Notes under the pieces: model-generated | Told to the model about the DNA's origin: nothing | Database searches by the model: none | The model's input: only the letters and a program-made list of their open reading frames with translations | Part shown: positions 1 through 11,964 of the stretch, one piece after another | Layout of the letters: every line of letters begins with the position of its first letter | How positions within the stretch are numbered: position 1 is the first letter of the stretch | From: Centropus unirufus | Lineage: Eukaryota; Chordata; Aves; Cuculiformes; Centropidae | Assembly: GCA_013397695.1 (NCBI GenBank) | Contig: VYZI01000671.1 | Location: 92,803-156,802, forward strand | Direction: 5' to 3' | DNA: 64,000 bases | Position numbers and translations under genes: made by a program

Positions 1-50
1 TGGTCTCGCCCAGCTCCCAAGCCGCGAATGGGGACTCCGCTCGGTCTCAC

Positions 51-316
51 CTGTACAAGATGAGGTCGTAGAGGCAGCGCCCTTGGACGTTGAGCGCATG
101 CGCGTAGAGCGCGCGCGGCGGGGCGGCCCCGCCGGCTTCCCCCGGCGCGAGCCGCGTGACGTCATTGGTGAGGATCCCCTGCAGCAAAGGGGCCGCCTCG
201 GCGCCCCGCACCTCCAGCAGCGCCCGGCCCGGCGCGAAGCACGTGCTGCCTCGGCCCCGCCACCAGCGCCACAGCCTGAGCAGGAGGGACTGAGACGCCA
301 CCCCCACCGCCGCCAT
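51..316 (-). CDS. IBA57: IBA57 exon 1 (partial gene; iron-sulfur cluster assembly factor)
   Basis: First coding exon of the mitochondrial folate-binding-fold (GcvT-like) protein that works with ISCA1/ISCA2 in maturing [4Fe-4S] proteins. The exon gives 88 codons plus two bases of a split codon and ends at a consensus donor (CAG then GTGAGA, donor bases 45-50). The first ~25 residues are Arg/Leu/Ser/Trp-rich with almost no acid, as expected of a mitochondrial presequence. The body shows the family pattern: an 'ALLEVRGAEAAPLLQGILTN' strand, then 'YAHALNVQGR' and 'LYDLILY', close to human IBA57. The start at 314-316 (MAAVGVAS) is chosen because it begins the presequence; the frame stays open upstream to 547, but that part runs through GC-rich promoter and CR1 sequence. 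The remaining exons, including the family's Cys-containing C-terminal signature, lie left of the window. Family identity is secure; the exact start is inferred. Confidence 0.9.
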
Positions 317-436
317 TGTGGGCGTGGCCGCCGTGAGGGCGCCGCCTGCCGGCCGGGAGGACCCCCCCGCTAGCCCCGCCCCTTTCCCTGACGGCGCGGG
401 TTCAGGGAGGGGTTTGGGCTCGGGGGGAAATTGAAG
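317..436 (-). promoter_or_regulatory. GC-rich promoter / CpG island upstream of IBA57
   Basis: Dense CpG sequence continues from exon 1 into this stretch. A perfect Sp1/KLF-type GC box (GGGGCGGGGC on the minus strand) lies at 373-382, about 60 bases before the start codon, and a GGGCGTGG-like site lies just before the ATG. No TATA box is visible, which fits a TATA-less housekeeping promoter. The GC-rich zone ends where CR1-derived sequence begins, near 437. The transcription start is inferred. Confidence 0.65.
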
Positions 437-557
437 CCCATCCTGTTCCATCCCCCATTGCCGTGGGACACCTTCCGTCAGACCAAGGCTGCGTCCAGCC
501 TGGCTTCCAACACTTTCAGGGATGGGGCAGTGCCTCACGACCCTCACTGTGAAGAAT
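437..557 (-). repeat. CR1 LINE fragment (antisense)
   Basis: Diverged antisense copy of the CR1 3' region. It shows the 'aacacttTCAGGGATGGGGC' and 'gtgaagaatttctta' blocks typical of CR1 on its complementary strand. It sits directly upstream of the IBA57 promoter. Confidence 0.6.
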
Positions 558-600
558 TTCTTATAAAATCCCTTCCAGACCGAACCATTCTATGATTCCT
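558..600 (+). repeat. CR1 3'-terminal scrap (sense)
   Basis: 'cccttccagaccgaaccattctatgattc' is the last ~40 bases of a sense CR1. It is joined to an antisense piece on the left, so this locus is a mosaic of at least two insertions. Confidence 0.55.
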
Positions 601-611
601 GCCCTCTCCGT

Positions 612-972
612 CATTCATGGAATTGTTTGGTTGGAAAAGACCTTTGAGGTCATCCAGTCCAACCGTACCTGACCACTACTAAACCAGATCCCTGAGCCTT
701 TTAAATCCCACCAGGAATGGGACTCCCACTTCCTCCATGCTCAGCCCCTGCCGGTGCCCGAGACCCTTTCCATGAAGAAATTATTCCCGATATCCAACCT
801 GAACCTCCCCTGGTGCAACTTGAGGCCGTTTCCTCTCATCCTGCCCCTTGTTACTTGGGAGAAGAGACCAGCACCCACCTCCCTGCAACCTCCTTTCAGG
901 CAGTTGTATGGAGTGATAAGATCTCCCCTCAGCCTCCTTTTCTCCAGGCTCAACAGCTCCAGATGCCCCGCT
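612..972 (-). repeat. CR1 LINE fragment (antisense)
   Basis: Antisense CR1 starting near its 3' end ('ttggttggaaaagacc') and running into the RT C-terminal coding part ('gagaagagaccagcaccc', 'cctcctttcaggcagttgta'). The terminal tail is degraded. It carries short spurious ORFs on both strands. Confidence 0.85.
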
Positions 973-1262
973 GAGCCTTTAATCCCCTGGAATCTGCAGG
1001 CAGGCAGGGTCTGTACCGTTCTCCTCCTGTGGCGGTTTGGCTCACACGCTGGAAAACTGCTGCTCCAAAGGTTTCTGTTTTCCACTCTGTTCTAATGCCC
1101 CCTTCCTTCTGTTTCTGTTGCACCCATCAGCTGCCCTCATCCTCTTCCAGCCCTCCCAGAAAACCTCAGCATCTCCATTGCTGCATACACAATTGTATTT
1201 CATAGCAGAGATGGAACAAGGCCAAGTGGTGGTTTTTTCACTTTGTTCCCAACAATCTGATG
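973..1262. other. Unique intergenic sequence
   Basis: Pyrimidine-rich unique sequence between two CR1 insertions of opposite orientation. No gene, splice-flanked exon or repeat is recognised. Confidence 0.5.
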
Positions 1263-1975
1263 CAGCACGGGAGGCTTTGGGAGGAGTGGCTGGAAAGCTG
1301 CCTGGTGGTGAAGGACCTAGGGATGTTGGTGAACGGTGTCTGAACATGAGCCAGCACTGGCCCAGGTGTCCAGGAAGGCCATCAGAATGCTTGTTTGGAT
1401 CAGAGATGGTGTGTCCAGGAAGAGAAGGGATCATCCCCCTGGACTGGGTGGTGTTGGGTCTGCACCTTGAATCCTGCCTTCAGCTTTGAGCCCCTCACTC
1501 CAAGAAAGGCATTGAGGGGGTGGAGCACATCCAGAGAAGGAGAGCAAGGCTGACGAAGGGTCTGGAGCACAAGAGGCATCTGAGGGAACTGGGACTCTTT
1601 TTTTCTGGGGAAAAGGAGGCTGGAGTCCTTACCACTCTCCACAATTGCCTGAAAGGAGGTTGTTGCAAAGTGGGTGTTGGCCTCTTTTCCCAAGTAACAA
1701 GGGATAGGATGAGAGAGGAAATGGCCTCAAGTAGCACTATGGGAGGTTTAGATTGGATATTAATAAAAATTTCTTTATTGAAAGAGTGGTGAAGCAGTGG
1801 AAGAGGCTGCCCAGGGAGTCACCATCCCTGGGAGTATTCACAAAACATATAGATGTGGCACTCCAGGACACGGTTTAGTAGGCACATTGGCATTGGGCTG
1901 GCAATTTGACTTGATCTTAAAGATCTTTTCCAACTTTAGTGATCCTATGATTCTATTATTCTATGATTTTATGAT
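1263..1975 (+). repeat. CR1 LINE fragment (sense)
   Basis: 5'-truncated sense CR1 of ~710 bases. It begins in the 'gaggctttgggaggagtggctgg' block, continues through the RT C-terminal region ('catccagagaagg', 'cctgaaaggaggttg') and ends in a run of 'attctatg' units. Frameshifts and stops break the reading frame. Confidence 0.9.
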
Positions 1976-1979
1976 TTGA

Positions 1980-4900
1980 CGGTGGCAATTTCTTCTAAGC
2001 CACGTTGCATGGAAATAAGATCCTTGTGTTAAAAGTGTGGAGCTGAAGGTGCTGTTTGCTTCCCTCTGCCATGTTCATTAGCACTGAGGGAAGTGGACTC
2101 TGAAGGGCCTGAATAGCCCTAGGTTTAGCTCTCAGCTTGTTAAGCTGGAATTCATCCCACAGCTCCAGAAATGGCCAGGAGTCATGGCTGTCATTTGTCA
2201 TTGCTTGTCTCTGGATGTTGCAAGCCAGTTTTAGGCCATTTTGCCCCTTGTTGTCTGCCAACACTGGCACACATACAGACAGACACCTCAGCTGCCCCAA
2301 AATGAACCCCTGCATGTTCATCAGGGCAGGCAGCCCCAACACAAACCCAAGGGAACCCAAAACCCCCAGCAAAGGATCTCATTTTTCAGGAGTTGCAAAT
2401 AAGTTAGGAGCAGACGGCGCATTCAGCCAGCCACCCCTTGGGCAGGACCAGGCTTTCCCTGCGTGCCCCAGCAGTGATAACCTTATCACATATCCCCGTG
2501 TGAGCCGGGGGGGACAGAGTTGCTGCCGGCAGTGGCAGGCGATGCAGGGTGTTTGCCCCTGAATTCAGCACTGACCTGGCTAGGGGCTCAGGCAGCTGCA
2601 GAGGCAGAGCAGGTGGAGAAAGAAAAACAGGCGGTGGATGGGATTCAAGGTGACCTTGACATGCAAACGCGCTTTGCCAGACTGCCGCCTTGTGCCATGT
2701 GTAGGAAATGGGGCTGAGGAAAATCTGCCTTCCCTTAAACCAGGGCTGAAGATGCAGAAAGCTGATGCCTTTTGTGGTTTGTTTTTTTTTGTCCTCTCCC
2801 TAGAAGTGGGAATGTGCCAAGAGCAGGAACTGCCCTTCACTTTTTAGAGGTCCAAGAGAAGGGGGAAGGTCTCATATCTGGAAGCACAGCATGGCTGAGA
2901 CTGCAGGGTCCAACAGGGACTGCAGACCCACAGCTGGGTCCCGCTTTGGCCCTTCTTTGCCCAGTGCTGCATCCCTGCTGCCCTCAAGAGGACAAGTGAT
3001 GTTGATTCCACAAGAAGCCCTTTGCCATGTAAATGCACCCCATACTGCCTCCTAACCAGCACATGTGTTGTATGGAGCCCCACAGAGCAAATTTGAAAGG
3101 GTGACCATGGAAAGAAAAGTGAAAGTGGGAAAGAACAAGGAAGCCACTTTGAGCTGTTATTTGTTTTTCCCTTCTGATACCTTTTATTCCCTTTATCCTA
3201 GGTTTTCTTTCCTTTTAGACAGTTATGCTGACAGTAAAGCAGCATTTAAACATTTCAGTGGTCAGAAAACACAGCTCTGCCAGTTCAGTTCAATGCATCG
3301 ACCCAGGGAATGGTTTGAGGAAAGCCACAGTGTGGGCAAGACCTGAAATGCTGTGAGTCTGGGGGATATATGTGCCAGTCCTGAGTGTGTGTCCATCTTA
3401 ACTAAAAATAGGGGACCTGAAACCCGGTCGGAGGGACAAGATGATTCCCTGAGATTTCCCTGAGTTTAATTTGGCAGACATTGAGTCTTCTTCATTGGTC
3501 AGATTCTCCCCTCTCCTCCATATCCATCACTCAGCACCATTTGGATGAAGTTACAGTGACTTTAAAGCCCTCTCGCACAGCAGGACCCGTCTCTAGTGGG
3601 ATCAAATCTTCCAACCTTTGCTTGTGAGAGCAATATTGCACTTGGCTGAGTTTCCCCTTGGATTAGTGCTGTGGGATTGAGTAATGTCTCCCTTGCTGTT
3701 ATTTACATTTGGAGCAGAGGTTGCATCTGACCTGCTATGCTTCAAGCAGCAAGCATGGCATTACATGGAATTGTCTGCTGTGTTTACAACTCCCAGATAC
3801 AGTCACGGATCCTCTCCTTCCTGCCCTCTGAAGCCACAGCCTCAGCTCAGCAAATGAATAATAAGGAAAGCATGATAAAAGGAGTCTGTGTCCCCAGTTC
3901 TCTTCTTTGCTTCTATGCTTTGAAGGCAGTTTTGGAGCAACAAAGTGCCCTGGGGCTGAGTGAGATTGGCTGAGGCAGGGGGAATTTTGAAAAGCAAATT
4001 ATCTGCAATGCTCAGTTGATTTGTGCCCGAGTCTCTGATGTAAAACATCTGAAATTATACTGGGAAAACAGCCCTCTCCTATTGGGAATTCTACTACTCA
4101 AATGTGGACATATACACCCCAGTGGTTTGGGCTCCTCTGTATGTGATGGAGATGAAGCCTCTGTGTAAACTGAATCTCCTGAAGCCTCTGTGTAAACTGA
4201 AACACACCAGCTGCACCTCAGAAATGCCTGTTCTCCCATCTGGTCCTGGGGGAACCAGTTCCATGCAGGGAGAGATCAGTCTCTCCTTTGTACTGAAGGC
4301 TCTCCACATCATGCCACAAAAACTACAGACCACAAAAACTACAGCTCCCTCTGATTCATGGTTCTGCACCCACATCAGCCTGAGGACTTGTCCTTCACCA
4401 GCTTTGTCATTTCTAGCTGTGTTTCTTGAAGGAGAGCTGGTGGCAACACGGTGACAGGACAATGAATCACATCCCCACTTAAGCTCTGTTCCAAAGGGGA
4501 CATCCCCTGAAATCCCTCCCATAGTGAAACATCTCTCATCCAGGCAGGTGTTGGGACAACTCAGAAACCCTTCTCACAGCAAAGAAAACAGTGGTAAAGG
4601 GCAGGGAATCTCTCGTTCCCCACCAGTCCCTGGGCAGTTGCACAAGATGCCAGCAGCCTTTTCCTCCACCAATTTTCCACTCTCTGCTCTCCCACTGCCC
4701 AAAACCCTGCCATGTCTGGGGTTTGCTGGCTGCTGCAGCAGCAGAACAGCCTGTGGCTCCTACCCACAAGGGCTCATCCTTGGTATTTATTCATCCATAA
4801 CTCAGCAGGGATAACTGCTGTCTCTCTGCAGCCAGCCCTTTGAGTTAATACTGGTATAATAAACTCATTTTCTCCAGCTTTTTCTCGGGGTGATAAGCAT

Positions 4901-5942
4901 GAACTCTCATTCACAAACCCATGTGAGCTGTAATTATTCATCCCTAACCCTGCACATTGAATACTCCCCAAGCTTTGCTCCAGGAGGTTGGTCGCCAGCA
5001 GCCGGGACACGAGGCTGCGGTAAACCATGACAGCACTTCTGGCATGGTGACAGCATCCCACTGTCTTGGAGAGGAAAAGACAGCTTGTGGCTGGGCTGAG
5101 CAATGCAAAGGTCGGTGAATATAGGGGGGAAATTGCAAGGAGAATAAGCTGGATGCAGAAATAAAGCAAAGTGGCAGCTGAGTTTGCAAGGAGTGAGTCT
5201 GGGTGTTGTGTGCTCTGCTAGTGGGGCTAAAAATGAAGGTAAAGCTGTGATTAGTATTTCCCTGAGTGGAGTGATTAGGAGCTAGTGAGATGCTGTTGAC
5301 AGGAATATTGTCTGCAGTGTGGGGCAGCTAGGAAAAAAGATGGATCTTGTGATCCTAGAGAGAAAGGGATGCTGGAGAGTCACTAATATTTTCAGCCTGG
5401 CTTTTTATAGAAAGGAGGTTTTCTTGGAGTTTCTCTGTGTGCTCCCAAAATGCAGGTGGATGGAGGCTGCTTTTGCCATTTCTTCTTCTACTGAGCATTA
5501 GACTCAGGGGCTGCATCGCCCTCTGTCTCTGCCTCCCCTCTGTGGACTCTGTTCCCACCACGCTCTAAGGCAGCAGCGATTTGCAGGACCTCATGTGAGG
5601 ACAAGGGATGAGGCTGCTCCTCTCCCACTTAATCCCCACTCATGCTGGTTGCCCAAGCCATTGGGGCAGGACACGGCTGGGGCACAGAGACCTCAAGTGA
5701 GGCTGGCAGTGAGGGATGAAGGCTGCTAGCAGGAAAGAGTCACTACAGGTTTCATTTCTATACGGCTGTGGCTAGCACCCACATCAAGCTAAGGTCAGCC
5801 ACCCATCGGTGCTGGTATAGCCAAGTGATTCTGGTACCAACCTGGCAGCCAACAGCAAGGGTCAGTTTGCCCTATTCCTCAGCCCTTGCTGGTGTGCAGG
5901 ACACCTGGTTATTCAGCAAAGGTTTTATTTCTTTTGGGTGTT
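1980..5942. other. CR1-free intergenic block
   Basis: About 4 kb of unique sequence between IBA57 and GJC2. Small ORFs occur on both strands, none longer than ~140 codons and none resembling a known family. The only internal structure I see is a short tandem duplication at 4153-4203. Confidence 0.5.
4153..4203. repeat. 27-bp tandem duplication
   Basis: The block beginning 'tgaagcctctgtgtaaactg' at 4153 recurs at 4180, a period of 27 bases, with near-identical copies. This looks like a local slippage duplication. Confidence 0.8.
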
Positions 5943-6322
5943 TTATGAGGAAAGGCTGAGAGAGTCAGGCTTGTTTAGCCCAGAGAAAAGAAGGCGCTGG
6001 GGAACCTTAGAGCAGCCTTCCAGTATTTAAATGGGACCTACTTGAAAGCTGGGGAGGGGCTTTTTATCAGGCTGTGCAGGGACGGATGAAGGAGAACAGT
6101 TTTTAGCTGAAAGAGGGAAAACTTAGATGGGACATTAGGAAGAAATAGAGGCCCTGGCATAGGCTGCCCAGCTGAGCTGTGGCTGTCCCCTCCGTGGAGG
6201 TGTTGAAGGCCAGCTTGGATGAGCTTTGAGCAACTTGATCCAGTGGGACGTGTCCCTGCCTATGGAAGGTGAGTTGGATGATTTTTAAGGTCTCTTCCAA
6301 CCCAAACCATTTTGTGATTCTA
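5943..6322 (+). repeat. CR1 LINE fragment (sense)
   Basis: Sense 3' CR1 fragment from the 'gaggaaaggctgagagagt' block to the end ('aaccattttgtgattctacg'). It is the last CR1 before the 7-kb CR1-free stretch around GJC2. Confidence 0.9.
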
Positions 6323-6933
6323 CGTGACCTACGAGGCTAAAGCACTTCCGACTATGGACCTTCCTCGTGGAATTGTTTTAAAACCATATTCTTCTCTGTC
6401 TCTTGGGAGCTGGACCTGCTCACACCAAAGTTGTTGTAAAAAACAACAAGAAATAGAACAAAAAATCTCGTTTCTGTCCAGAACTTATTTCCTCCAGATT
6501 CCTTGGAATGGTTGCCAGCAGATGTGCCTGTCATTTCATGGGAGGAGCAAAAGCTGAGGGCATTTGGAAAGGCAAGCTTTCTCACAAGGGCTTTCCCATC
6601 ATTTGCTCACTCGAATCACCAGTTTCTCCCAGACTCTACAAAGTTTCCTTGCTTTTGAAAGTACAGCCTTTCCTAAAGAGTTTCAGCTCCATGCCTGGAA
6701 GAATTGTAGGCAGTGATTCATCAGAGAGACAACACATCCCAAACAACTAGAAGGTCAACTACTTCTTAAGGCAAAAATATTTTGCAGGGTTTTATAGCCA
6801 TATCTGGGAAAACAGAGCTCTTACAGAGCTAGAACAGGCAAATAATAGATTGAGAAGAATTTCTTGTCATCAGCGCTCATTGACTTTCTCACAGAAACAT
6901 CAGACGCTTTACATACTGTAACAAAATGTAAGT

Positions 6934-6949
6934 TTTATTCTGTTTTATT
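6934..6949 (-). terminator. Paired AATAAA polyadenylation signals (candidate distal GJC2 end)
   Basis: Two AATAAA hexamers on the minus strand (6949-6944 and 6939-6934) lie ten bases apart. Reading on, there are CA sites and then a GU/U-rich stretch ('gtctgatgtttctgtg') ~40 bases downstream. This is a complete poly(A)-site layout, in the right orientation to end a GJC2 transcript 5 kb past its stop codon. The assignment to GJC2 is inferred. Confidence 0.4.
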
Positions 6950-9900
6950 AGTAATGGATGTGGAATAACCAGTTGAAGAGTCGGACTGATGTATCTTTCT
7001 CTTTTGACCAGTGTTTAATGTTCTAACTACAGTCCAGATGTCACATGTACACTGAAAAATACTTACAGATTTGACCTCATACTCAAAAAATTTCTAGTAC
7101 AAATACAGTTAGTACATAAAAAAAAATGAGCAACGAAAAAAAAATAACAATCCCAGAAACTCTGTAACAGCACAGACTGGTTATGGCCTTGAGTTATGTT
7201 CAAGTATTTCCCAGTGGAATGCAATGCAAGCGAGAAGGTAATCTGGCTTTTACATGGGACATTCCTGGCCCTGAATGGTAAGAATAGAAATATAAGTGTG
7301 GGCACTTTATCCAACTAAGTTTAGCAACAGAGTCAGCTTTTACAATTAGTTCAGCAACAAAGCTAAACCTGTCTTGTGTGTGAACCAAACTGCTAACCTG
7401 TATGAGAAAAAGCAAAGCATTACTTACACTACTGGAGTTTCTTCCATGGCCAACACTGCCTGTCGTCTAATGGGAATTCCTCTAGCCACTGGTTTTGTTT
7501 GTAATGGTTATCGTGGGGATTTTGCTTATGGTTATGCTTAATTTGCCTCCCTGTCCTTGTCTTTCCCAAAATTATGATAAAGAGGATATTTTTGCTCCTG
7601 CCCTGAAAGGATTTGTTCCTGCAGACACGTTAACGTGTGTTGGTTGCCTTTGTGGCAGTGACTCAGCGGAAAGACACAATATCCTAAATGCTTTTAAGAC
7701 CAAGGAGTGGAGGAGGAAGGGGAAAAGTGAGCAACTCAGTATATTTAATAATAACAATCTTTTATATTTCTAGGCCATCTGACTCATGCTGGATCATTTG
7801 TGCAGCTCAGACGGCATCTGGGAGAACTGAGGTCCCTACTTCCCAGGGTAGAGGAGTTAGTGGTGTCCTCCAAGCTGGCTGGGATTTTCCAGGTTACTCT
7901 GCATCTTTCCTAGGCAGCCACATCACCAGAGCAGTCCTGCTGGCAATGTGCCCTTGGGCTTCTGTCCCTGTCAAATCACTTGGAAAACATGAGAAAGCTA
8001 AATCAACTCCCATGCACAAGGAGTTTTATGCAAGGAAGAGTTTCAAGCTTGACAGATGGGGCATTTGCTGGAAGAATGGCTGAGAGAAAGGTTACTCTGT
8101 CTCTCTGCCCAATGAGGAAGTTGTATTGATTGCCCAAGAGTCTGCCCTGGCTGTAGTACTCATCAATATTGCAATTATTGGCTCTCACTATGGAAAACAG
8201 TGTGTGCGTATTAAATATGATGGTGACACCAGCTGGGAGGAGGCTACACATCTGCTGCAGGACCAACAGATCATTCAAAACTCCCTTGGTGTACTGGGTC
8301 TGCAGTATAAAAATAAAAAGGAAGTTTTAAGGAGCACAGGAAGATCCCAACTGTGCAAGCACATATCTGAAGAGGGGGACAATCCCCATGCCTGCAGAAG
8401 ATGGGGTTTTGTGAAGGACCAGGATGGCAGATGGGGGAACAGAGTGGGAAGATTCCACACCACTGGGAAGATACAGACTGGCTGGTGGTGGCTTAAAGAC
8501 ATCAAGGAAAACCATGCTGGGAAAAGCGCCCTTGGAGAAAGGTTGATGAAACGGGAGTTGTTTAACTTTGAGCAGACTTGAGGGAGATGAAAACAGTCTT
8601 CAAACAGTCAAAAACTTCTGCAGACATTAAAGGCATGAGATGCTCTCTGTGTGTACTGCAGAGAGGAGATGCCAGGGCCTGGAGTGAGGGAGATTTGTGT
8701 TAGCCAGTAAGGAGGCGTTTGATGGTGGCAAGGTGGCAAGAAGACCCATGGTCCTCTCCAGCCCTCTTGCTCTAAGCATCTCTGTACCTGCAGCCATGGA
8801 GCCCTGGGATTCCTTCCAGTGCCCTTCCATTGGGCACTGACCAGCTATATTTTGGGGGAAGAGGGGATAATCCTGCTATATAAAATAGGTTTAATGAATC
8901 AGTCATGTCCCTGTGATCCGGTTATGGGAATTTTGCCTTCAAATCTGCCCCCGCTTTTCCCATGGCGAAATGTTTGCCAGGATGGTTTCCTGAAGCAAGA
9001 GGAAGGGAAGCCTACACCCGTTCCTGCATTTTGTGACTTACAAGTGAGTGTACTGGTAGACAGAAGCTGGTCTGAGTCATCGGGAAATGCTCAATCCATG
9101 ACCGGGGCTGCAGGAGGTGTCACTGGTACGGGAAGGAGAGATCCAACTCCTGCACACACAGCGCCTTCTGGCTCTGTGTGTGTAGGATGTTTGTCTGGTG
9201 CTGTAATGCTGCTGCTCATCTCAAAGGAATCAGAAAAGCCCAAGCAGCATCCAACCATTGCTCTTCTCAGAGTTTCTATCCTTCCCTTGGGATCATGACT
9301 TTAAATACACAGTGTCCCGCGGGACAGAGGGTTGGCAATAAATGAGAAGTCAGATTGATGTGGAAGACAAGCTTGAACCCCAGACAGCTGTAATAACTAG
9401 GGAACAAATTTCCACCCAGCAGCAACTCTGCTCCCTTCCCCAGCAGCCTTGGGCTGTGGACCTGCATGTGTTTATCTCAATGATAGCCCCACCATCGGCA
9501 AAGAGCATCTCCTGCACTTCCCAGTGCAACCCCAGTGCAGGAGGAAAGCGCATTCCTACACACAGGACAAGGACCACTGGTGCAATTGGATATGTTTGTC
9601 TCCCCACCACCGTGGTGTGAACTTTATGAACCTTTCATGCAACATTCATGGCAGAAAGGCCATCTCTCTACACAATAAACATCTTAGTACTGACCGTTGC
9701 TCCTGGGGGGGAAGCAGGGATCTCCTCCTGGATGCAGTTGTTCATTTTCAAGGGGAAGATCTCTAGCAGCAAGAGCAGGCAGCACTCCAGGCAATTTACC
9801 AATGCCTTCAACCAGACCAGAAACCAGCCTGGAAGCATTTCCTAGACTGTTCCACAAAGCCATACTGAATATTTGCAGCTGGATACCTCAGATGATCTTT

Positions 9901-11799
9901 GTTTGCTTTCTTTTTAAACCTATATTTTTTCCTGTCAGTGCTGTTTTCTAATGGCATGACACAGCTCAGTCAAACCTCCCAGGAGCTGAAGGCCATACCC
10001 AAGTTCTTTGCCTGTTCTCAAGACTTGCCAAAGAGCCTGGCCACCTGGGGAACGGGCAGCCTCAAGGCTTTCAGGGACTGATCCCAAGAGAATGAGAAAG
10101 ATGCCCAGCAAGAACCCACAAAGATCCAAGGGAAAAGATATATTGGCACAGGGACCTGCATGTGACTTTGGGTGGTTGGCATGGCCCTGAGCTCCACACA
10201 GGGATGGTGCTGTGTTTGGTGAGGATTTACTTTTGCATTAGGTTTTATCTTTGAGGTTTCGCCTATGAGAGTTCTCCACAGTGGTGAATCAACTGGTGGA
10301 CTCTTGGGACATTGCTGGAGTGTCTGCCAAGACACAGGCTTCTTGGAAACATCTCAGAGATAAAACCTGCTCTGAGACATGGCAGAGTGGGGCAGTGGAT
10401 GGTTGCAGCCTCCACCATTCAGCAGGACACGCTCCCTCTGCTCCTAGTGATGAGGTTTTCTTTCTATTTTGTGTTACTGGAGGGGACAAAGCCACAGCCC
10501 TGCAGCTGTGCAAGACACACAGGATGAAACCACCCTGTCAAAGCATGTCCTCAGCACTAGCAGGATCCGTGGATTTAAGGAGCTTGGTTTTAACATGCCT
10601 CCAAACTCCTGTGGCTGCATGAAAACCACCCTACAACCAAGCCAAACTGAGAACGTTTCCCATAAATTAGTGAAAACCTTCCTGCTCCTGTCCTTGTCCT
10701 ATCCCCACTGAAGCAAAATCTTCTGCTAAGCTCCATAAGTGTGTGAAACTTGCCCGTTCCCCAGGGGAGGATGGAGGCCAGAAGCCCAGAGTCTATTCCA
10801 GGATTAAACCAGCCATAGTCCTGGACCAGCTGGGTTTATCCAGGGAAGATGGAAGGCTGTAAAATTACCAGAGGGTTGATATTACATTTATATAGCTCTT
10901 TCTATGTCTATATTCACACACACACATGTTCATATGTGTCTGTATCTATATGTACACATACACACACACTGAATACGCACTATGCATAGATCTGCCACCT
11001 GCCACCATTTATAAAGGTTTGATCAAACAGAAAAACAATCTGCCAACACTGATCTTCCAGTCTCTAACAGTCAGTAAATAAAGCAGTCGAAACCCTTTAT
11101 GATTTTGTTTTCCTGGTTGCATAAAAGGCACTTTCTGATGATGTGAAGCAGCAGTTTGTTAAAAACACTGGAAATGCAACCATGCCCACCACACCTGTAG
11201 CAAACGCTACACGGGCACTGGTACAACACAACGTCATTGTTCTTTCCAGCCGTGTAATGTTTGATCGTGTTTCCTTTGGGCTTCGACGCAGACGAATAAA
11301 AGATGAAAACCTTCAGCACTGTGCTATGCTTCGAGGTCTCCCCGTGTAAGACAGTCACCAAGTTTCTGCCCCATAATGTGACATGAGTGCCAGCTTCTGG
11401 CTCGCGGCATCGAACGATGCCTCCTTCCCAGCAATGACTGCTGGGGCATCTCACAATTCAGGCAGGGCATCAGCTGTAAGCGTGCTGTGAAGGTTTATGC
11501 AATAGGCCAGTTGTTTTCTCATCAAGGGATCAGAAATTAATTTTGATTAAAGATATTTAGTAATTAAAACACTGCCTGACCTGCAGCACTCTAGCCTCCC
11601 CATGCAGGAGGGGAGCTGTTTGCTCTCTGCCTGACTTCTCTCCCGAGCCACCAGCAGCTCCGCTTCCCATCACTGTGTGTCCTCCAATCACTGCTGGGGG
11701 CTCCGGTGGTGACCAAAAGTGTGGGAGATGCAGGGGTTTCCTGTTGCTCCCTGGAAGTTCCCAACTGGAGAACACATTGGAAACAGGGAAGAAATGTCT
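6950..11799 (-). other. CR1-free sequence downstream of GJC2; possible long 3' UTR
   Basis: Nearly 5 kb without any CR1 copy. The 6.9-7.4 kb end is A/U-rich when read on the minus strand, with U-runs and UGUA motifs as in vertebrate 3' UTRs. It would be transcribed only if the proximal signal at 11800-11805 is read through. Open frames inside it, such as a 127-codon one at 11071-11454, have no recognised homology. RNA evidence would be needed to call it transcribed. Confidence 0.3.
10914..10970. repeat. Imperfect CA/TA-rich microsatellite
   Basis: Interrupted (CA)n with TATG and CATA interruptions, about 57 bases long. Both CA-rich ends are short. Confidence 0.8.
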
Positions 11800-11805
11800 T
11801 TTATT
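11800..11805 (-). terminator. Proximal AATAAA poly(A) signal of GJC2
   Basis: Minus-strand AATAAA about 160 bases past the GJC2 stop codon. U/GU-rich sequence ('ctgtttccaatgtgttctcc') follows some 20-40 bases downstream. It would give a short 3' UTR. Confidence 0.5.
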
Positions 11806-11964
11806 ATCGCAGTGGAAGACTAAGTTGGTTTGAAACTCCTTTTTTCTCTTGACTTTCATATAAAAATTATGCCCGTGCCCTGTGGAACGAACACAAGACA
11901 ATAACAAAAAACAGAAACAAACCAAAACAAAAGCTAATGCTGCCCTCTCTCCTTTTAGATGAAT

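Noticed and set aside
317..547. N-terminal extension of the IBA57 frame upstream of MAAVGVAS
   Set aside because: It runs through GC-box promoter and antisense CR1 sequence, and would bury the Arg-rich mitochondrial presequence inside the protein.
11071..11454. 127-codon minus-strand frame with several Cys
   Set aside because: It lies downstream of GJC2, has no family match I recognise and no splice sites. It is more likely 3' UTR or intergenic sequence.
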